Origin: Bog-473 sp963711065
GTDB taxonomy: Bacteria; Actinomycetota; Acidimicrobiia; Acidimicrobiales; RAAP-2
Assembly: GCA_963711065.1 (NCBI GenBank)
Contig: CAVQCO010000002.1
Span: 186,001-250,000 of the forward strand
Length of the DNA: 64,000 nucleotides
Direction: 5' to 3'
Below are positions 17,522-27,232 of the stretch, one piece after another. How positions within the stretch are numbered: position 1 is the first letter of the stretch; each line of letters starts with the position of its first letter. The notes beneath the pieces are model-generated. The model was not told where the DNA came from. It did no database searches and saw nothing but the letters and a program-made list of their open reading frames with translations. The position numbers and the translations under genes are program-made.

Positions 17522-19201
17522 ATGCGTGACCTCCGTGCCCGGGCATCTAGGAGTCGGATCGCGTCCGGTCACCCGGTGCTGACGGGCAAGACGGGGGGAC
17601 GAGAGGGGCTCGACGGGGCGCCCCCGGGCTTCGAGATCAAGAAGGGGGGCCTGGGCTCGCCGGCGCAGGCCGTGGCCCTGGCGACCCTGAGCGCCGTCCT
17701 CTTCCTGACCTTCCTCGACAACACGATCGTCAGCGTCGGGCTGGCCAACATCCAGAGCGACCTGCACGCCGGGGTCACCTCGCTGCAATGGGTGGTCAAC
17801 GGCTACGCCCTGACGTTCGCCAGCTTCATGCTCGTGGCCGGGATGCTGGGCGACATCCTCGGGCGCAAGCGCATCATGCTGGCGGGGGTCGCGATCTTCT
17901 GTGCCGGTTCCGTGCTGTGCGCGCTGGCGGGGAACGTCGACTGGCTCATCGCCGGCCGCGTCGTGATGGGCGTCGGCGCCGCCGCCAGCGAGCCGGGCAC
18001 CCTGTCGATCATCCGTCACGTGTACCCCGACCGCGAGACCCGCGCCGACGCGCTGGGGGTGTGGGCGGCCGTGTCGGGCCTCGCGCTCGCGCTCGGTCCG
18101 GTGATCGCCGGCGCGCTCGTCGGGTTCTCGAGCTGGCGGGCCATCTTCTGGTTCAACCTGGGCTTCGGCCTCCTCGCCTTCGCCCTCGCCGTCGTGTTCG
18201 TGCCGGAGTCGGCCGACCGCCAGGGGCGGCGGATCGACGTGGCCGGGTTCATCTTCGGCGCCGGGTTCCTGGCCTGCCTGTCCTTCGGCGTGATCCAGGG
18301 CGAGGAGTCGGGCTACACGTCGCCGCCGATCGTGGCCCTCTTCGTGCTGTGCGCCCTGTCGGGCCTCGCCTTCGTCGTCACCGAGCGGCGAGCCAAGAGC
18401 CCGATGCTGGACCTCACGATGTTCCGCCGCCCGCCCTTCGCCGGGTCCACCTTCGTCGCGTTCGTCGCCTACTTCGGCACGTTCTCCATCTTCTTCTTCA
18501 CCGCGTTGTACCTCCAGGTCGTCGTGAACGTGTCGGCCTACCAGGCCGCCATCGACTTCCTCCCCATGGCCGCCGGCCTGATCCTGGTGTCCGCGCTCAC
18601 CGGGCCGCTGGTGGCGCGGGTCGGCCCCCGCTGGCCGATGGTGGCGGGCTGCCTGCTGGCCGGCGGGGGGATCCTCCTGGCCAGCCGGGTGCTCGGCCCC
18701 CACGTCGACTTCTCGACGTTGGGCTGGGTCCTCCCGATCGCCGGGGTCGGCCTCGGCATGCTGCTGGTGCCCGTCACGTCGGTCCCGCTCTCCGTCGTGC
18801 CCCCGGAGCGCTCGGGCATGGCGGCCTCGGCCACCAACACGAGCAGGGAGATGGGCGCGGTGTTCGGCGTGGCCATCCTGGGCTCCATCGTCAACGGCAA
18901 GCTGACCGGCGACCTGGCGGCGCGGCTCAAGGCGATCGGCATCCCGCCCAATTTCCAGAGCCTCGTCCTGCACGCCATCCAGACCGGCGGCGCGTCCAGC
19001 GGGGGCGCGGCGACGAGCGCCGAGCACTCGAAGAACGCCACCGTCGCCCGCATCGCCGCCAAGGTCGTCAACGCCGCCTACGACGCCTTCGGCTCCGGGC
19101 TGCACGAGGCGCTCGTGCTCTCCGGCTGCCTGATCCTGGCCGGGGCGGTGGTGGCCGCCGCCACGGTCCACCCCAGGCCAGGGGAGACCTTCGAGTTCTA
19201 G
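17522..19201 (+). CDS. MFS drug exporter, DHA2 (14-TM, EmrB/QacA) type
   Basis: Integral membrane proton antiporter of 559 residues. After a ~40-residue cytoplasmic tail come some 14 hydrophobic helices. LFLTFLDNTIVSVGLANI holds the DHA2 motif D1 with the membrane Asp; GDILGRKR is the MFS loop 2-3 motif A; LALGPVIAGALV fits motif C of antiporters. The loop near residues 490-520 is Gly/Ala/Ser-rich. It should export cationic or amphipathic compounds. ATG at 17522 is preferred; a GTG at 17576 is an alternative. Transcribed alone, downstream of a 21-bp dyad. Confidence 0.88.
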   Translation: MRDLRARASRSRIASGHPVLTGKTGGREGLDGAPPGFEIKKGGLGSPAQAVALATLSAVLFLTFLDNTIVSVGLANIQSDLHAGVTSLQWVVNGYALTFASFMLVAGMLGDILGRKRIMLAGVAIFCAGSVLCALAGNVDWLIAGRVVMGVGAAASEPGTLSIIRHVYPDRETRADALGVWAAVSGLALALGPVIAGALVGFSSWRAIFWFNLGFGLLAFALAVVFVPESADRQGRRIDVAGFIFGAGFLACLSFGVIQGEESGYTSPPIVALFVLCALSGLAFVVTERRAKSPMLDLTMFRRPPFAGSTFVAFVAYFGTFSIFFFTALYLQVVVNVSAYQAAIDFLPMAAGLILVSALTGPLVARVGPRWPMVAGCLLAGGGILLASRVLGPHVDFSTLGWVLPIAGVGLGMLLVPVTSVPLSVVPPERSGMAASATNTSREMGAVFGVAILGSIVNGKLTGDLAARLKAIGIPPNFQSLVLHAIQTGGASSGGAATSAEHSKNATVARIAAKVVNAAYDAFGSGLHEALVLSGCLILAGAVVAAATVHPRPGETFEF

Positions 19202-19231
19202 GCCGTCGTTCCCCGGTCCGGGCGCACGGGC

Positions 19232-20173
19232 TCAGGCACCAGGCCCGAGGTGGGCGCGGTACCAGGCGACCGTCTCGGCCAGCCCCTCGTCGAACTCCGT
19301 GGAGGCTTCGAAGCCGAACAGCTCGCGCGCCCGGCCGGTGTCCAGCCGACGGCTCGGCTGGCCGTTGGGCTTGGCGGTGTCCCACGTGATCGTGCCGTCG
19401 TAGCCGACGAGCCGGGCGACCTTGCCGGCGAGGTCGCGGATGGAGATCTCCTGTCCCGAGCCGACGTTGACGGGGTCGCCGCCGTCGTAGCGCTCGAGCG
19501 CCAGCCGGAAGGCCACGGCGGCGTCGCGGGCATGGATGAACTCGCGGGTCGGGCTGCCGTCGCCCCACAGGACCACCTCGCGCGCGCCGTTGTCCGCGGC
19601 GTCGACGAAGCGCCGGATCATGGCCGGGATGACGTGGCTCGTCGCAAGGTCGAAGTTGTCTTCCGGGCCGTAGAGGTTGACCACGAGCAGGTGGACGGCG
19701 TTGAACCCGTACTGCTCGCGGTAGGCCTGGGACTGGACGAGCAGCATCTTCTTGGCCAGGCCGTACGGTGCGTTGGTCTCTTCGGGGTACCCGTCCCACA
19801 GGTCCTCTTCCCGGAACGGGACCTTCGTGTGCTTCGGGTAGGCACAGACCGTCCCGGCGACGATGACCTTGCCGACACCGCGCCTGCGGCACGCCTCCAG
19901 CAGCTCAATGCCCATGATGGCGTTCTCGTAGAAGAACGCACCCGGCTCCGATCGATTGGCGCCGATGCCGCCGGTGACGGCGGCGAGGTGCACGACGGCC
20001 TCCGGTTCGGTGTCGTTCAGGAGGCGGTCGATCTCGCCGCGAGAGCGCAGGTCGTAGGCCGAGCGACCGACACCGGTGACCGCGGCCTCCGCGCCCTCGA
20101 GCTCGCGCACGACGTTCCGTCCGAGGAACCCGGTGCCTCCGGTGACGAGGACCCTGGCGCCGGCCAGCTCCAT
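19232..20173 (-). CDS. NAD-dependent epimerase, GDP-L-fucose synthase-like
   Basis: Extended short-chain dehydrogenase of 313 residues. TGGTGFLGRN (11-20) is the dinucleotide site; Thr107 (GTVCAYP) and the Tyr136-xxx-Lys140 pair (YGLAK) form the catalytic set. NRSEPGAFFYENAIMGIELLEA, LLVVNLYGPEDNFD and SPTREFIHARDAAVAF are typical of GDP-L-fucose synthase (3,5-epimerase/4-reductase acting on GDP-4-keto-6-deoxymannose) and its relatives. No GDP-mannose dehydratase gene lies in the window, so the precise nucleotide sugar is uncertain. Probably makes a deoxysugar for an envelope glycan. Confidence 0.85.
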   Translation of the reverse strand: MELAGARVLVTGGTGFLGRNVVRELEGAEAAVTGVGRSAYDLRSRGEIDRLLNDTEPEAVVHLAAVTGGIGANRSEPGAFFYENAIMGIELLEACRRRGVGKVIVAGTVCAYPKHTKVPFREEDLWDGYPEETNAPYGLAKKMLLVQSQAYREQYGFNAVHLLVVNLYGPEDNFDLATSHVIPAMIRRFVDAADNGAREVVLWGDGSPTREFIHARDAAVAFRLALERYDGGDPVNVGSGQEISIRDLAGKVARLVGYDGTITWDTAKPNGQPSRRLDTGRARELFGFEASTEFDEGLAETVAWYRAHLGPGA

Positions 20174-20392
20174 CAGGCGGCGTTCCCCGCCGCGCCGGGG
20201 GCACCGGCCATCTGCCCCGGCCGGTCGCCGATCCGTCCGTTTCCTTCGGAGTTGCGAGAGGTGGTCATGGGTCCCTCAGTGCTGTGGTCCGTCTGTTGTG
20301 CTGCCGAGCTCGGCGCGCCACCGGCGTCCGTCGTCCGCGCCGCAGAACCGGACTTATTTACCAGAGACACCCGGCGCGCGCTCCCACATAAT

Positions 20393-20415
20393 GACCCCAA
20401 GGGCAACGGGGGGTC
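20393..20415 (+). other. 5' leader hairpin before repeat protein
   Basis: GACCCC (20393-20398) pairs with GGGGTC (20410-20415) in the 273-base region between the epimerase and the secreted repeat protein. No known riboswitch consensus was recognised. A CATAAT at 20387 could be a -10 but has no good -35 partner. Confidence 0.3.
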
Positions 20416-20446
20416 GCGATCCGCAAGGGCCGCGGGGAGGAACGCC

Positions 20447-23122
20447 ATGTTCAACGTGGGGCGCCACCGGGCACGATGGACCCGGGGTGTGCCTCCGGGA
20501 ACGTCCGGATCGGCTCTCCACCACCACCTCGGCGCCCGGATGGCGGCCGCCGTCGGAGCGGGCTGCCTCCTCTTGTGCGCGGGCCCGGTCGCCGGCGTCC
20601 TCGGGGGGGCGCCGGCGGGGGGCGTCACCACCTCGGCGGCGCCGCTCGGCCTCGCCATCGCCTCCTACGACGGGGACGCGGTGACCTCGACACCGAGCGA
20701 GTCCGCCCTGGCCGGCACCGACGTCACCGACCAGGTGACCGCCTCGAACTCGACGTCGAGCGCGCAGACCTCGGTGTCGGCCACGATCGACCTGCCCGCG
20801 AACTTCACGCTGCACACGGGGTCCGTCACCCCGAGCGCGGGAACGACCGTGCTCTCCAGCGGCGTGCTCACGTGGACCATCCCGAGCCTGGCGGGCGGGG
20901 CGTCGGCCACGCTCAGCTACACCGAGACGACCGATGCCCCCGTCATCATGGAGTCCGACCTCACCACGGCGTCGGTCACCAGCGACCAGACGACGACGGC
21001 GAGCCCGGCGTCGGCCGCGGTCGAGGTCATCCCGGCCTCCGACCTGACGATCGGCATCACCGACGGCACCGACAGCATCGCCCCCGGCGCGTCGGACACC
21101 TACATGATCACGGTCACCAACAACGGCCCCTCGGCGGCCACCAACGCCACCGTGACGGACACCTTCGACGGGGGCTTCGTCGCGGCGTCCGACATCTCCA
21201 CCATCGGCGGGACCACCTTCACGGACCTCGGCGGCGGCCAGTTCCAATGGACCGGCGTCAACCTGGCCAGTGGGGAGAGCGCCACGTTCGGCCTCATCGG
21301 GAACGTGCCGTCGCCGCTCGACGCCGGGAGCTCGTTCGTGAGCATCGCGAGCATCGCCCTGGCCGCGGGGCAGGTCGACACCGACCCGTCCTCCAACGCC
21401 TTCGACTCCGATGTCGTGACCGGCACCACCTCGGCGGCGCCGCTCGGCCTCGCCATCGCCTCCTACGACGGGGACGCGGTGACCTCGACAGCGAGCGAGT
21501 CCGCCCTGGCCGGCACCGACGTCACCGACCAGGTGACCGTCTCGAACTCGACGTCGAGCGCGCAGACCTCGGTGTCGGCCACGATCGACCTGCCCGCGAA
21601 CTTCACGCTGCACACGGGGTCCGTCACCTCGAGCGCGGGAACGACCGTGCTCTCCAGCGGCGTGCTCACGTGGACCATCCCGAGCCTGGCGGGCGGGGCG
21701 TCGGCCACGCTCAGCTACACCGAGACGACCGATGCCCCCGTCACCATGGAGTCCGACCTCACCACGGCGTCGGTCACCAGCGACCAGACGACGACGGCGA
21801 GCCCGGCGTCGGCCGCGGTCGAGGTCATCCCGGCCTCCGACCTGACGATCGGCATCACCGACGGCACCGACAGCATCGCCCCCGGCGCGTCGGACACCTA
21901 CATGATCACGGTCACCAACAACGGCCCCTCGGCGGCCACCAACGCCACCGTGACGGACACCTTCGACGCCGGGTTCACCCCGATCTCCGCCGTGAGCACG
22001 ATCAGCGGCACCGGGTTCTCGGACCTCGGCGGCGGCCAGTTCCAATGGAATGCCATCAACCTGGCCAGCGGGGAGAGCGCCACGTTCGGCCTCTTGGGGA
22101 CGGTGTCCACCGGTCTGACCGCCGGCAGCGCCTTCGTGAGCCTCGCCACGGCATCGCTGCCCCCCGGCGCAGTCGACACCAACGCCGCCTCCAGCGCCGC
22201 GGACTCCGACACGGTGATCCTCGCCGCGCAGGCGATCGCCTTCACCCCGCCCGCGCTCGGCGTCGCCGGCCAGTCGGCCCTGCTGTCGGCGACCGGCGGG
22301 GCCTCGGGCAACCCGGTCGTCTTCTCGGTGGACCCGTCGAGCGGTGCGGGGGTCTGCAGCGTGTCGGGCACCGACGGCTCCACGCTGTCGTACGCCCAGG
22401 CGGGCACTTGTGTCGTCGACGCCAACCAGGCGGGGAATGCCAGCTATGCCGCGGCGCCCACCGTGACCGGCTCGGTCACGGTGGACCAGGCGCCGGCGTT
22501 CACGTCGGACGCGCCGCCGACCACGGCGACCGTGGGTCAGCCCTACGCCGCCACGTTCGCGGCCAACGGTGCGCCCGTGCCGACCTATGCGTTGACGTCC
22601 GGTGCGCCGTCGTGGCTCACGCTCGACGCGACGACCGGCGCCCTCTCGGGCACTCCGCCGACCGGCACGACGTCGTTCACCTACTCCGTCGTCGCCACCA
22701 ACGACGTGGGGAGCGCCACGGCCGGCCCCTACGTGGTGGCGGTGTCGGCCGGGACCGGCGGCACGGAGGCCGACATCTCCGTCGCGCTCGCGTGCCCGGC
22801 GGCGGTGCCGGTGCGGACCGAGGCCAGCTGCACGCTCACCGTCGCCAACGCGGGGCCGGCCAAGGCCAGGTACGTCGCGGCCGGCATCAGCCTCCCGTTC
22901 TGGTTCCGGCGGCTGTCCGCCACTCCCGGGGCGCTGTCGTTCGGTACCACCACGGTGTGGTTCCGCCGATCGCTGCCCGCCGGCGGGTCGGCCTCCTTCA
23001 CGGTGAGCTTCCGCGCCCGGCGGCCGGGGCACGGCTGGGTCTGGGCGGCCGGCCTGGCGCGCACCCCCGACCCGGACCACGCCAACAACGTGGCGACGGC
23101 GACGGTGACCGTCACCGGTTGA
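20447..23122 (+). CDS. Large secreted DUF11 / Ig-like repeat protein
   Basis: Extracellular protein of 891 residues. A charged start and hydrophobic stretch (31-53) make a signal peptide. Residues ~62-325 and ~328-590 are two copies of a 266-residue unit, each with two DUF11-type beta-sandwiches (TYMITVTNNGPSAATNATVTDTF). The first ~180 residues of each unit are nearly identical at DNA level. Next come a short Ig-like region, a putative-Ig (He_PIG) domain (PSWLTLDATTGALSGTP) and a last DUF11-like domain. There is no LPXTG or C-terminal membrane anchor. Likely a cell-surface or adhesive stalk protein. GGGGAGGAA lies five bases before the ATG. Confidence 0.82.
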   Translation: MFNVGRHRARWTRGVPPGTSGSALHHHLGARMAAAVGAGCLLLCAGPVAGVLGGAPAGGVTTSAAPLGLAIASYDGDAVTSTPSESALAGTDVTDQVTASNSTSSAQTSVSATIDLPANFTLHTGSVTPSAGTTVLSSGVLTWTIPSLAGGASATLSYTETTDAPVIMESDLTTASVTSDQTTTASPASAAVEVIPASDLTIGITDGTDSIAPGASDTYMITVTNNGPSAATNATVTDTFDGGFVAASDISTIGGTTFTDLGGGQFQWTGVNLASGESATFGLIGNVPSPLDAGSSFVSIASIALAAGQVDTDPSSNAFDSDVVTGTTSAAPLGLAIASYDGDAVTSTASESALAGTDVTDQVTVSNSTSSAQTSVSATIDLPANFTLHTGSVTSSAGTTVLSSGVLTWTIPSLAGGASATLSYTETTDAPVTMESDLTTASVTSDQTTTASPASAAVEVIPASDLTIGITDGTDSIAPGASDTYMITVTNNGPSAATNATVTDTFDAGFTPISAVSTISGTGFSDLGGGQFQWNAINLASGESATFGLLGTVSTGLTAGSAFVSLATASLPPGAVDTNAASSAADSDTVILAAQAIAFTPPALGVAGQSALLSATGGASGNPVVFSVDPSSGAGVCSVSGTDGSTLSYAQAGTCVVDANQAGNASYAAAPTVTGSVTVDQAPAFTSDAPPTTATVGQPYAATFAANGAPVPTYALTSGAPSWLTLDATTGALSGTPPTGTTSFTYSVVATNDVGSATAGPYVVAVSAGTGGTEADISVALACPAAVPVRTEASCTLTVANAGPAKARYVAAGISLPFWFRRLSATPGALSFGTTTVWFRRSLPAGGSASFTVSFRARRPGHGWVWAAGLARTPDPDHANNVATATVTVTG
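20626..21964 (+). repeat. Near-identical tandem duplication inside the surface-protein gene
   Basis: The segment starting at 20626 recurs at 21424, a 798-base (266-codon) offset. About 540 bases are nearly identical, with four differences noticed by eye (for example ACACCG/ACAGCG and GTCATC/GTCACC). After that the copies diverge but keep islands of identity. Confidence 0.85.
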
Positions 23123-23152
23123 CCCTGCGCCGCACCTGACCCACGCCGTCGC

Positions 23153-23946
23153 TCACGCGAACCGGCGCGCCACCGCCTCCGCCCTGGTGCGGTAGCCGCC
23201 GCCGAAGAGCACCGCGTGGACGAGCAGGGGTGAGAGCTGGAAGAGGGTGACCCGCTCCTCCCAGCCCGGGCTCAGGGGCCGCACCTCCTGGTAGGCACGG
23301 AGGAGGGCGTCGGGCACCGGGCCGAACAGGGCGAGCATGGCCAGGTCCTCCTCGGGATGGCCGCCATGGACCGAGGGGTCGATCACCCACGCGGGCCGTC
23401 GGACCCGAAGAGCACGTTGCCCCACCACAGGTCGCCGTGCAGGAGGGCGGGGGCCTCCGGCGGCAGCAGGCGGGGGAGCCGGTCCGCCACGAGGCCCACC
23501 GCGCCGTCCAGTCCGCAGCGAGCCGCGAGCGCGCGGAGTCGAGCTCCGTAGAAGCCGGCGCCGTCGGGCCACGGGGACGGGTCGACCCGGCAGGCGCCGA
23601 TCCACGACGACCCTCCGCCCCAGTGGTCGCACGGTGCCCTGTGCAGGGTCGCGAGCTGCCGGCCGAGCGACTCCTCGTGGGCGTGCTCCCGTGCCACCTG
23701 GTCGACCGCAACGGTGACGAGGAGGTCGCCCTCCACCAGGACGACCTCGGGCACCGGCGGCCCGCCGGCGACGCCCCGCAGCCGCCGCAGCCCGTCGGCC
23801 TCGTCCTCGGCGCCCGGGCCGGCCTTGACGACCACCGTGCGCGCTCCCGCCCGGACCAGCCAGGCGTTGCCACCGAGCGGCTCGGGCCGCCCCGTCGGCC
23901 CGAGGACGGGGCGGAGGCGCTCGAGCCAGGTCGCGGGCGTGTTCAC
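23153..23946 (-). pseudogene. Fructosamine kinase family gene with a frameshift
   Basis: Two reading frames together make one fructosamine/ketosamine-3-kinase (APH-like fold). The N-terminal part from GTG 23946 has the ATP-binding strands (NAWLVRAGARTVVVKAG) and catalytic loop HGDLWWGN, but stops at the TGA at 23383-23385. The expected continuation (AWVIDPSVHGGHPEEDLAML with the metal-binding Asp, to TRAEAVARRFA) is in the next frame and ends at 23153. Inserting one base in the GGCCCGCG run near 23395-23402 restores a single frame of about 264 codons. The family repairs glycated proteins. Either a true frameshift or a sequencing error in a GC-rich run. Confidence 0.8.
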
Positions 23947-24077
23947 CCCATGGTCCTTCGACCTCCGCGGGCCGGTGGGAACCGGCTTTGCCGCGACGTC
24001 GACACGCCACACTCTTCCACGCACCTGGCGCGTCGGGGTGCGGACGACGGCTGCGGGCGTTCGACCAAGATGATGCC

Positions 24078-24653
24078 GTGACCGGCCCCGGGCCCCTCGG
24101 CCTCGTCCTGACCCCCGGTGCCAGCGCCGGGCGCGACCAGCCGTCCCTGGTGGCGATCGATCGGGAGGTCAGCCGCCTCGGGCTGGCGGTGGAGCGCATC
24201 GAGTTCCCGGGGCGGGCCGCCGGGAGACGCCGCCCGGACCCGCCGGCGGTGTGCATCGAGACGGTCCGCCGCGCCGCCACCGCGCTGGCCGAGACGCTCG
24301 GTGTCCCGACCGACCGGGTCGCCATCGGGGGCCGGTCCATGGGTGGGCGGATGTGCTCTCTCGCGGCGGCCGAATGCCTGCAGGTGGCCGCCCTCGTCCT
24401 GGTCAGCTACCCGCTCCATCCGCCGGGAAGACCCGACCGCCTGCGAACGGCCCATTTCGGCCGCCTCCACGTGCCGAGCCTGTTCGTCTCGGGTCGGCGC
24501 GACGCCTTCGCGACCCCCGACGAGCTCGAGCGGGAGACCGCCGCCGTCCCCGGGCCCGTCACCCTGGTCACCGTGGAAGGGGACCATGGGCTGCGCAGGC
24601 GCGACGACGAGGTCGCCGGCATCGTCGCTGCGTGGTTGGCGGCACTGGCCTGA
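24078..24653 (+). CDS. Small alpha/beta-hydrolase, KANL3/TEX30-like
   Basis: Compact alpha/beta-hydrolase of 191 residues. LVLTPGASAGRDQPSL is the oxyanion loop, GGRSMGGRMCS carries the nucleophile Ser, SGRRDAFATPDEL the Asp and EGDHGLRR the His. This is the layout of the KANL3/TEX30 (dienelactone-hydrolase-like) family in which bacterial members have no proven substrate. GTG at 24078 is chosen because the domain begins at once after it; the longer reading frame adds only an Arg-rich leader. It diverges from the fructosamine kinase gene with about 130 bases between them. Confidence 0.8.
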   Translation: MTGPGPLGLVLTPGASAGRDQPSLVAIDREVSRLGLAVERIEFPGRAAGRRRPDPPAVCIETVRRAATALAETLGVPTDRVAIGGRSMGGRMCSLAAAECLQVAALVLVSYPLHPPGRPDRLRTAHFGRLHVPSLFVSGRRDAFATPDELERETAAVPGPVTLVTVEGDHGLRRRDDEVAGIVAAWLAALA

Positions 24654-24697
24654 CGCGCCGCCAGCCTCCGCCCGTGCCGGATCGTGCGGACCGGTGT

Positions 24698-27082
24698 TCA
24701 GGCCTCGCCGAGCGCCGCCTCGGCCCCGCCGTGGCGCCCGGTCCGCGGCGCTGACCTGAGATCCCGCACATTGCGAGGGCGCGAGCCGGGCAACGGGAAG
24801 GACAGCTCCTCGGCGGGGCTGGGCTCGCCGAGGTAGTAGCCCTGGGCCAGGTCGCAGCCGAGCACCACGAGCGCCTCGTAGGTGGCCGCGTCCTCGACGC
24901 CCTCCGCGACCACCCGGAGCCCGAGCGAGTGGCCGAGCTCGATCGTGGTTCGTACGACCGTCTCGCTCTTGTGGTTGTCGGCCGAGACCAAACCGCTGAT
25001 GAGCTCGCGATCGATCTTCAGCTCGCCCACGGCGAGGTCGCTCACGTAGGCCAGTGAGGAGAACCCGGTGCCGAAGTCGTCGATGGAGACGGTGAGGCCG
25101 AGGTCGTGCAGCCGTTGGACGACCTGGCGCGCCCGCGCACGATCGGCCATGAGCGTCGTCTCGGTGATCTCGAGGATCAGGGCCGCGGCACCGAGACGGT
25201 GCCGGGCGAGGAGGAACCGGATGCGATTGGGGAGCGCGACGTCGAGGAGGCTGGTGGTCGACAGGTTGACCGAGACCGCGACGTCGTGCCCCTCGGCATG
25301 CCAGCGCGCGCTCTGGGCCAACGCCGACTCCAGCACCAGGTCGGTCAGCGGTTTGATCAGCCCCGCCTCCTCGGCCAGCGGGAGGAACTCGGCGGGCCGG
25401 ATCAAGCCGAGCTCGGGGTGCGGCCACCGCAGCAGCGCCTCGACCGCCGGCACTTCCCCGGTGCGCAGGTCGAATTGCGGCTGGAACCTCAGCTCGAGCG
25501 TGCCGCCCTCGATCGCCCGGCGGAGCTGATCGATCCGCTGCATGCGGGTGAGGCCGTCGTCGGCGCCGTGCTCATAGACGTCGAAGGGACGGCGGGCGCC
25601 TTTGGCCCGGTACATGGAGACGTCGGCGCAGCGAAACAGCTCGGCGCTGCTGTGCGCATGGTCGGGGGCAACGGCGATGCCCACACTGGCGCTGAGATAC
25701 AGGCTCGCCACGTCCAGGTTGAAGGACTCCTCCAGTCGCGCGGTGATGCGCTCGGCGACCGTCGTGGCGTAGTCCACGTCGGCATCGGTGAGCACCACGC
25801 CGAACTCGTCGCCGCCGAGCCGCGCGAGGACGTCGGAGCTCCGGAGGATTCCCTGGATGCGGGGGCCCAGGCTCGCGAGGATCTCGTCGCCGACCGGGTG
25901 CCCGAACGAGTCGTTGATCTCCTTGAAGTGGTTGAGATCGATCAGCAACAGGGCCAGGCGAGGCGCCTCGTCGCCGGTCGCCGGGCCGGCGAAGTAGTCC
26001 TCGAGGACGCCCATCAGGTAGCGGCGGTTGCCCAGCCCGGTGAGCTCGTCCGTCAGCGCCTGTCGCCTCCGGGATTCGTTCAGCGCGGTCAGGTCGCGGA
26101 AGGAGAGGAGGAGGCGCACCACCACGACGACCAGGGTGACGGCGGCCAGCCCGAGGGCCACCCGGCTGACGTGGTTCAACGAGCCGCGGAAGAGGACGAG
26201 CAGCCCGCAGGTGGCGCCGACCGCCGGGAGGACGAAGCGCGACGTGAGCACCGGACGGCTCGAGACGGCCGAGCGTTGCCACATGGCCAGTGACGTGAGG
26301 AAGATGGCGGCGGGCCACGTGGCGTCGAGAATCGTGCCGACCGTGTAGGTGTCCGCCGATGCCTGGAACAGATAGACCGTGTCACCGACGGCATCGAGGG
26401 CACACCCGAGGGCAAGGATGAGCCACATCGCGTTCCGCCACGTCGGGAGCATGGCCAGCGCGCCGACCACGACGGCGAGGAGGACCAGGTCGGCGATCGG
26501 ATAGGCGAACAGCGTGGCGACGGTGAGGGGAGGCCCGCTCGCGTCCCGGGCGATCCTGTCGAAGGCAAAGGCGGCGACGAGCGCCGCCGCCCCGAGGCCG
26601 GTCATGACGCCGTCGAGCCAGGCGGTGAGGGGCAGCCGCCCCACTTGCGTGCGCATCAAGAGGACGATGGCCACGCACGCGAGCGGGTAGAACAAGAGGT
26701 AGAAGATGTCTGCGGGAGACGGTGTCGCGGGGTTGCCGCCGCCGATCGTCTCGATGCTCCAGAGGAGGTCGCCCGTCGTCCAGGCCAGCAGCCCGACGCC
26801 CAGGACGAGCGCCACGGACCGGAGCGGGCCGCCGACGACCGCCCGGGCGATGCACAGGCCGGCGGCGGCCACCTCGAAGGCATCCACGCCCCAGTTGTTC
26901 ACGAAGGCCGACCACGGTGTGTCGACGCGGAGGAGAAGCATCACGATGTAGGCCCCGAGCAGCGCGCCGAGGACCGAGTAGGCGATCAGGAAGGCGCGGC
27001 CCACCGGCGCGCTGTCGACATGCCGCCGCCCGGCGGCGGGCACAGTCAGGACGACGCTCTGTCCAGGAGAGTCCACGTTCAT
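24698..27082 (-). CDS. Membrane GGDEF-EAL cyclic-di-GMP protein
   Basis: Bifunctional c-di-GMP enzyme of 794 residues. Residues ~29-330 hold about nine hydrophobic helices; a GGDEF domain (active loop RLGGDEFGVVL near 423) and EAL domain (from about 515, EALLRW near 547) follow. The RSSD inhibitory site lies five residues before GGDEF. In the EAL domain the NLS, EITET, DDFGTG, LKID, AEGVED and QGYYLG motifs are all kept, so both synthesis and breakdown of c-di-GMP are possible. The N-terminal membrane part is probably the sensor. Monocistronic and convergent with the small hydrolase gene. Confidence 0.92.
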   Translation of the reverse strand: MNVDSPGQSVVLTVPAAGRRHVDSAPVGRAFLIAYSVLGALLGAYIVMLLLRVDTPWSAFVNNWGVDAFEVAAAGLCIARAVVGGPLRSVALVLGVGLLAWTTGDLLWSIETIGGGNPATPSPADIFYLLFYPLACVAIVLLMRTQVGRLPLTAWLDGVMTGLGAAALVAAFAFDRIARDASGPPLTVATLFAYPIADLVLLAVVVGALAMLPTWRNAMWLILALGCALDAVGDTVYLFQASADTYTVGTILDATWPAAIFLTSLAMWQRSAVSSRPVLTSRFVLPAVGATCGLLVLFRGSLNHVSRVALGLAAVTLVVVVVRLLLSFRDLTALNESRRRQALTDELTGLGNRRYLMGVLEDYFAGPATGDEAPRLALLLIDLNHFKEINDSFGHPVGDEILASLGPRIQGILRSSDVLARLGGDEFGVVLTDADVDYATTVAERITARLEESFNLDVASLYLSASVGIAVAPDHAHSSAELFRCADVSMYRAKGARRPFDVYEHGADDGLTRMQRIDQLRRAIEGGTLELRFQPQFDLRTGEVPAVEALLRWPHPELGLIRPAEFLPLAEEAGLIKPLTDLVLESALAQSARWHAEGHDVAVSVNLSTTSLLDVALPNRIRFLLARHRLGAAALILEITETTLMADRARARQVVQRLHDLGLTVSIDDFGTGFSSLAYVSDLAVGELKIDRELISGLVSADNHKSETVVRTTIELGHSLGLRVVAEGVEDAATYEALVVLGCDLAQGYYLGEPSPAEELSFPLPGSRPRNVRDLRSAPRTGRHGGAEAALGEA

Positions 27083-27232
27083 GCATCGGCCGATCGGGCC
27101 GGTGACTCAAGCGAAACGAGCGTCCCGGGCGTGTCGCGCGGTCAATTGGTGCTTCCGGGCTGGTCGGCGCGGGTTCGCCGCCGCCGTCGTCCGGTACCCT
27201 TGACCGACTTCGGCCGGCACAGGGAGCGGGAC

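Noticed and set aside
20174..20446. Possible riboswitch in the leader of the repeat-protein gene
   Set aside because: Only a six-pair hairpin is visible; no consensus of c-di-GMP, c-di-AMP, cobalamin or glycine riboswitches could be matched.
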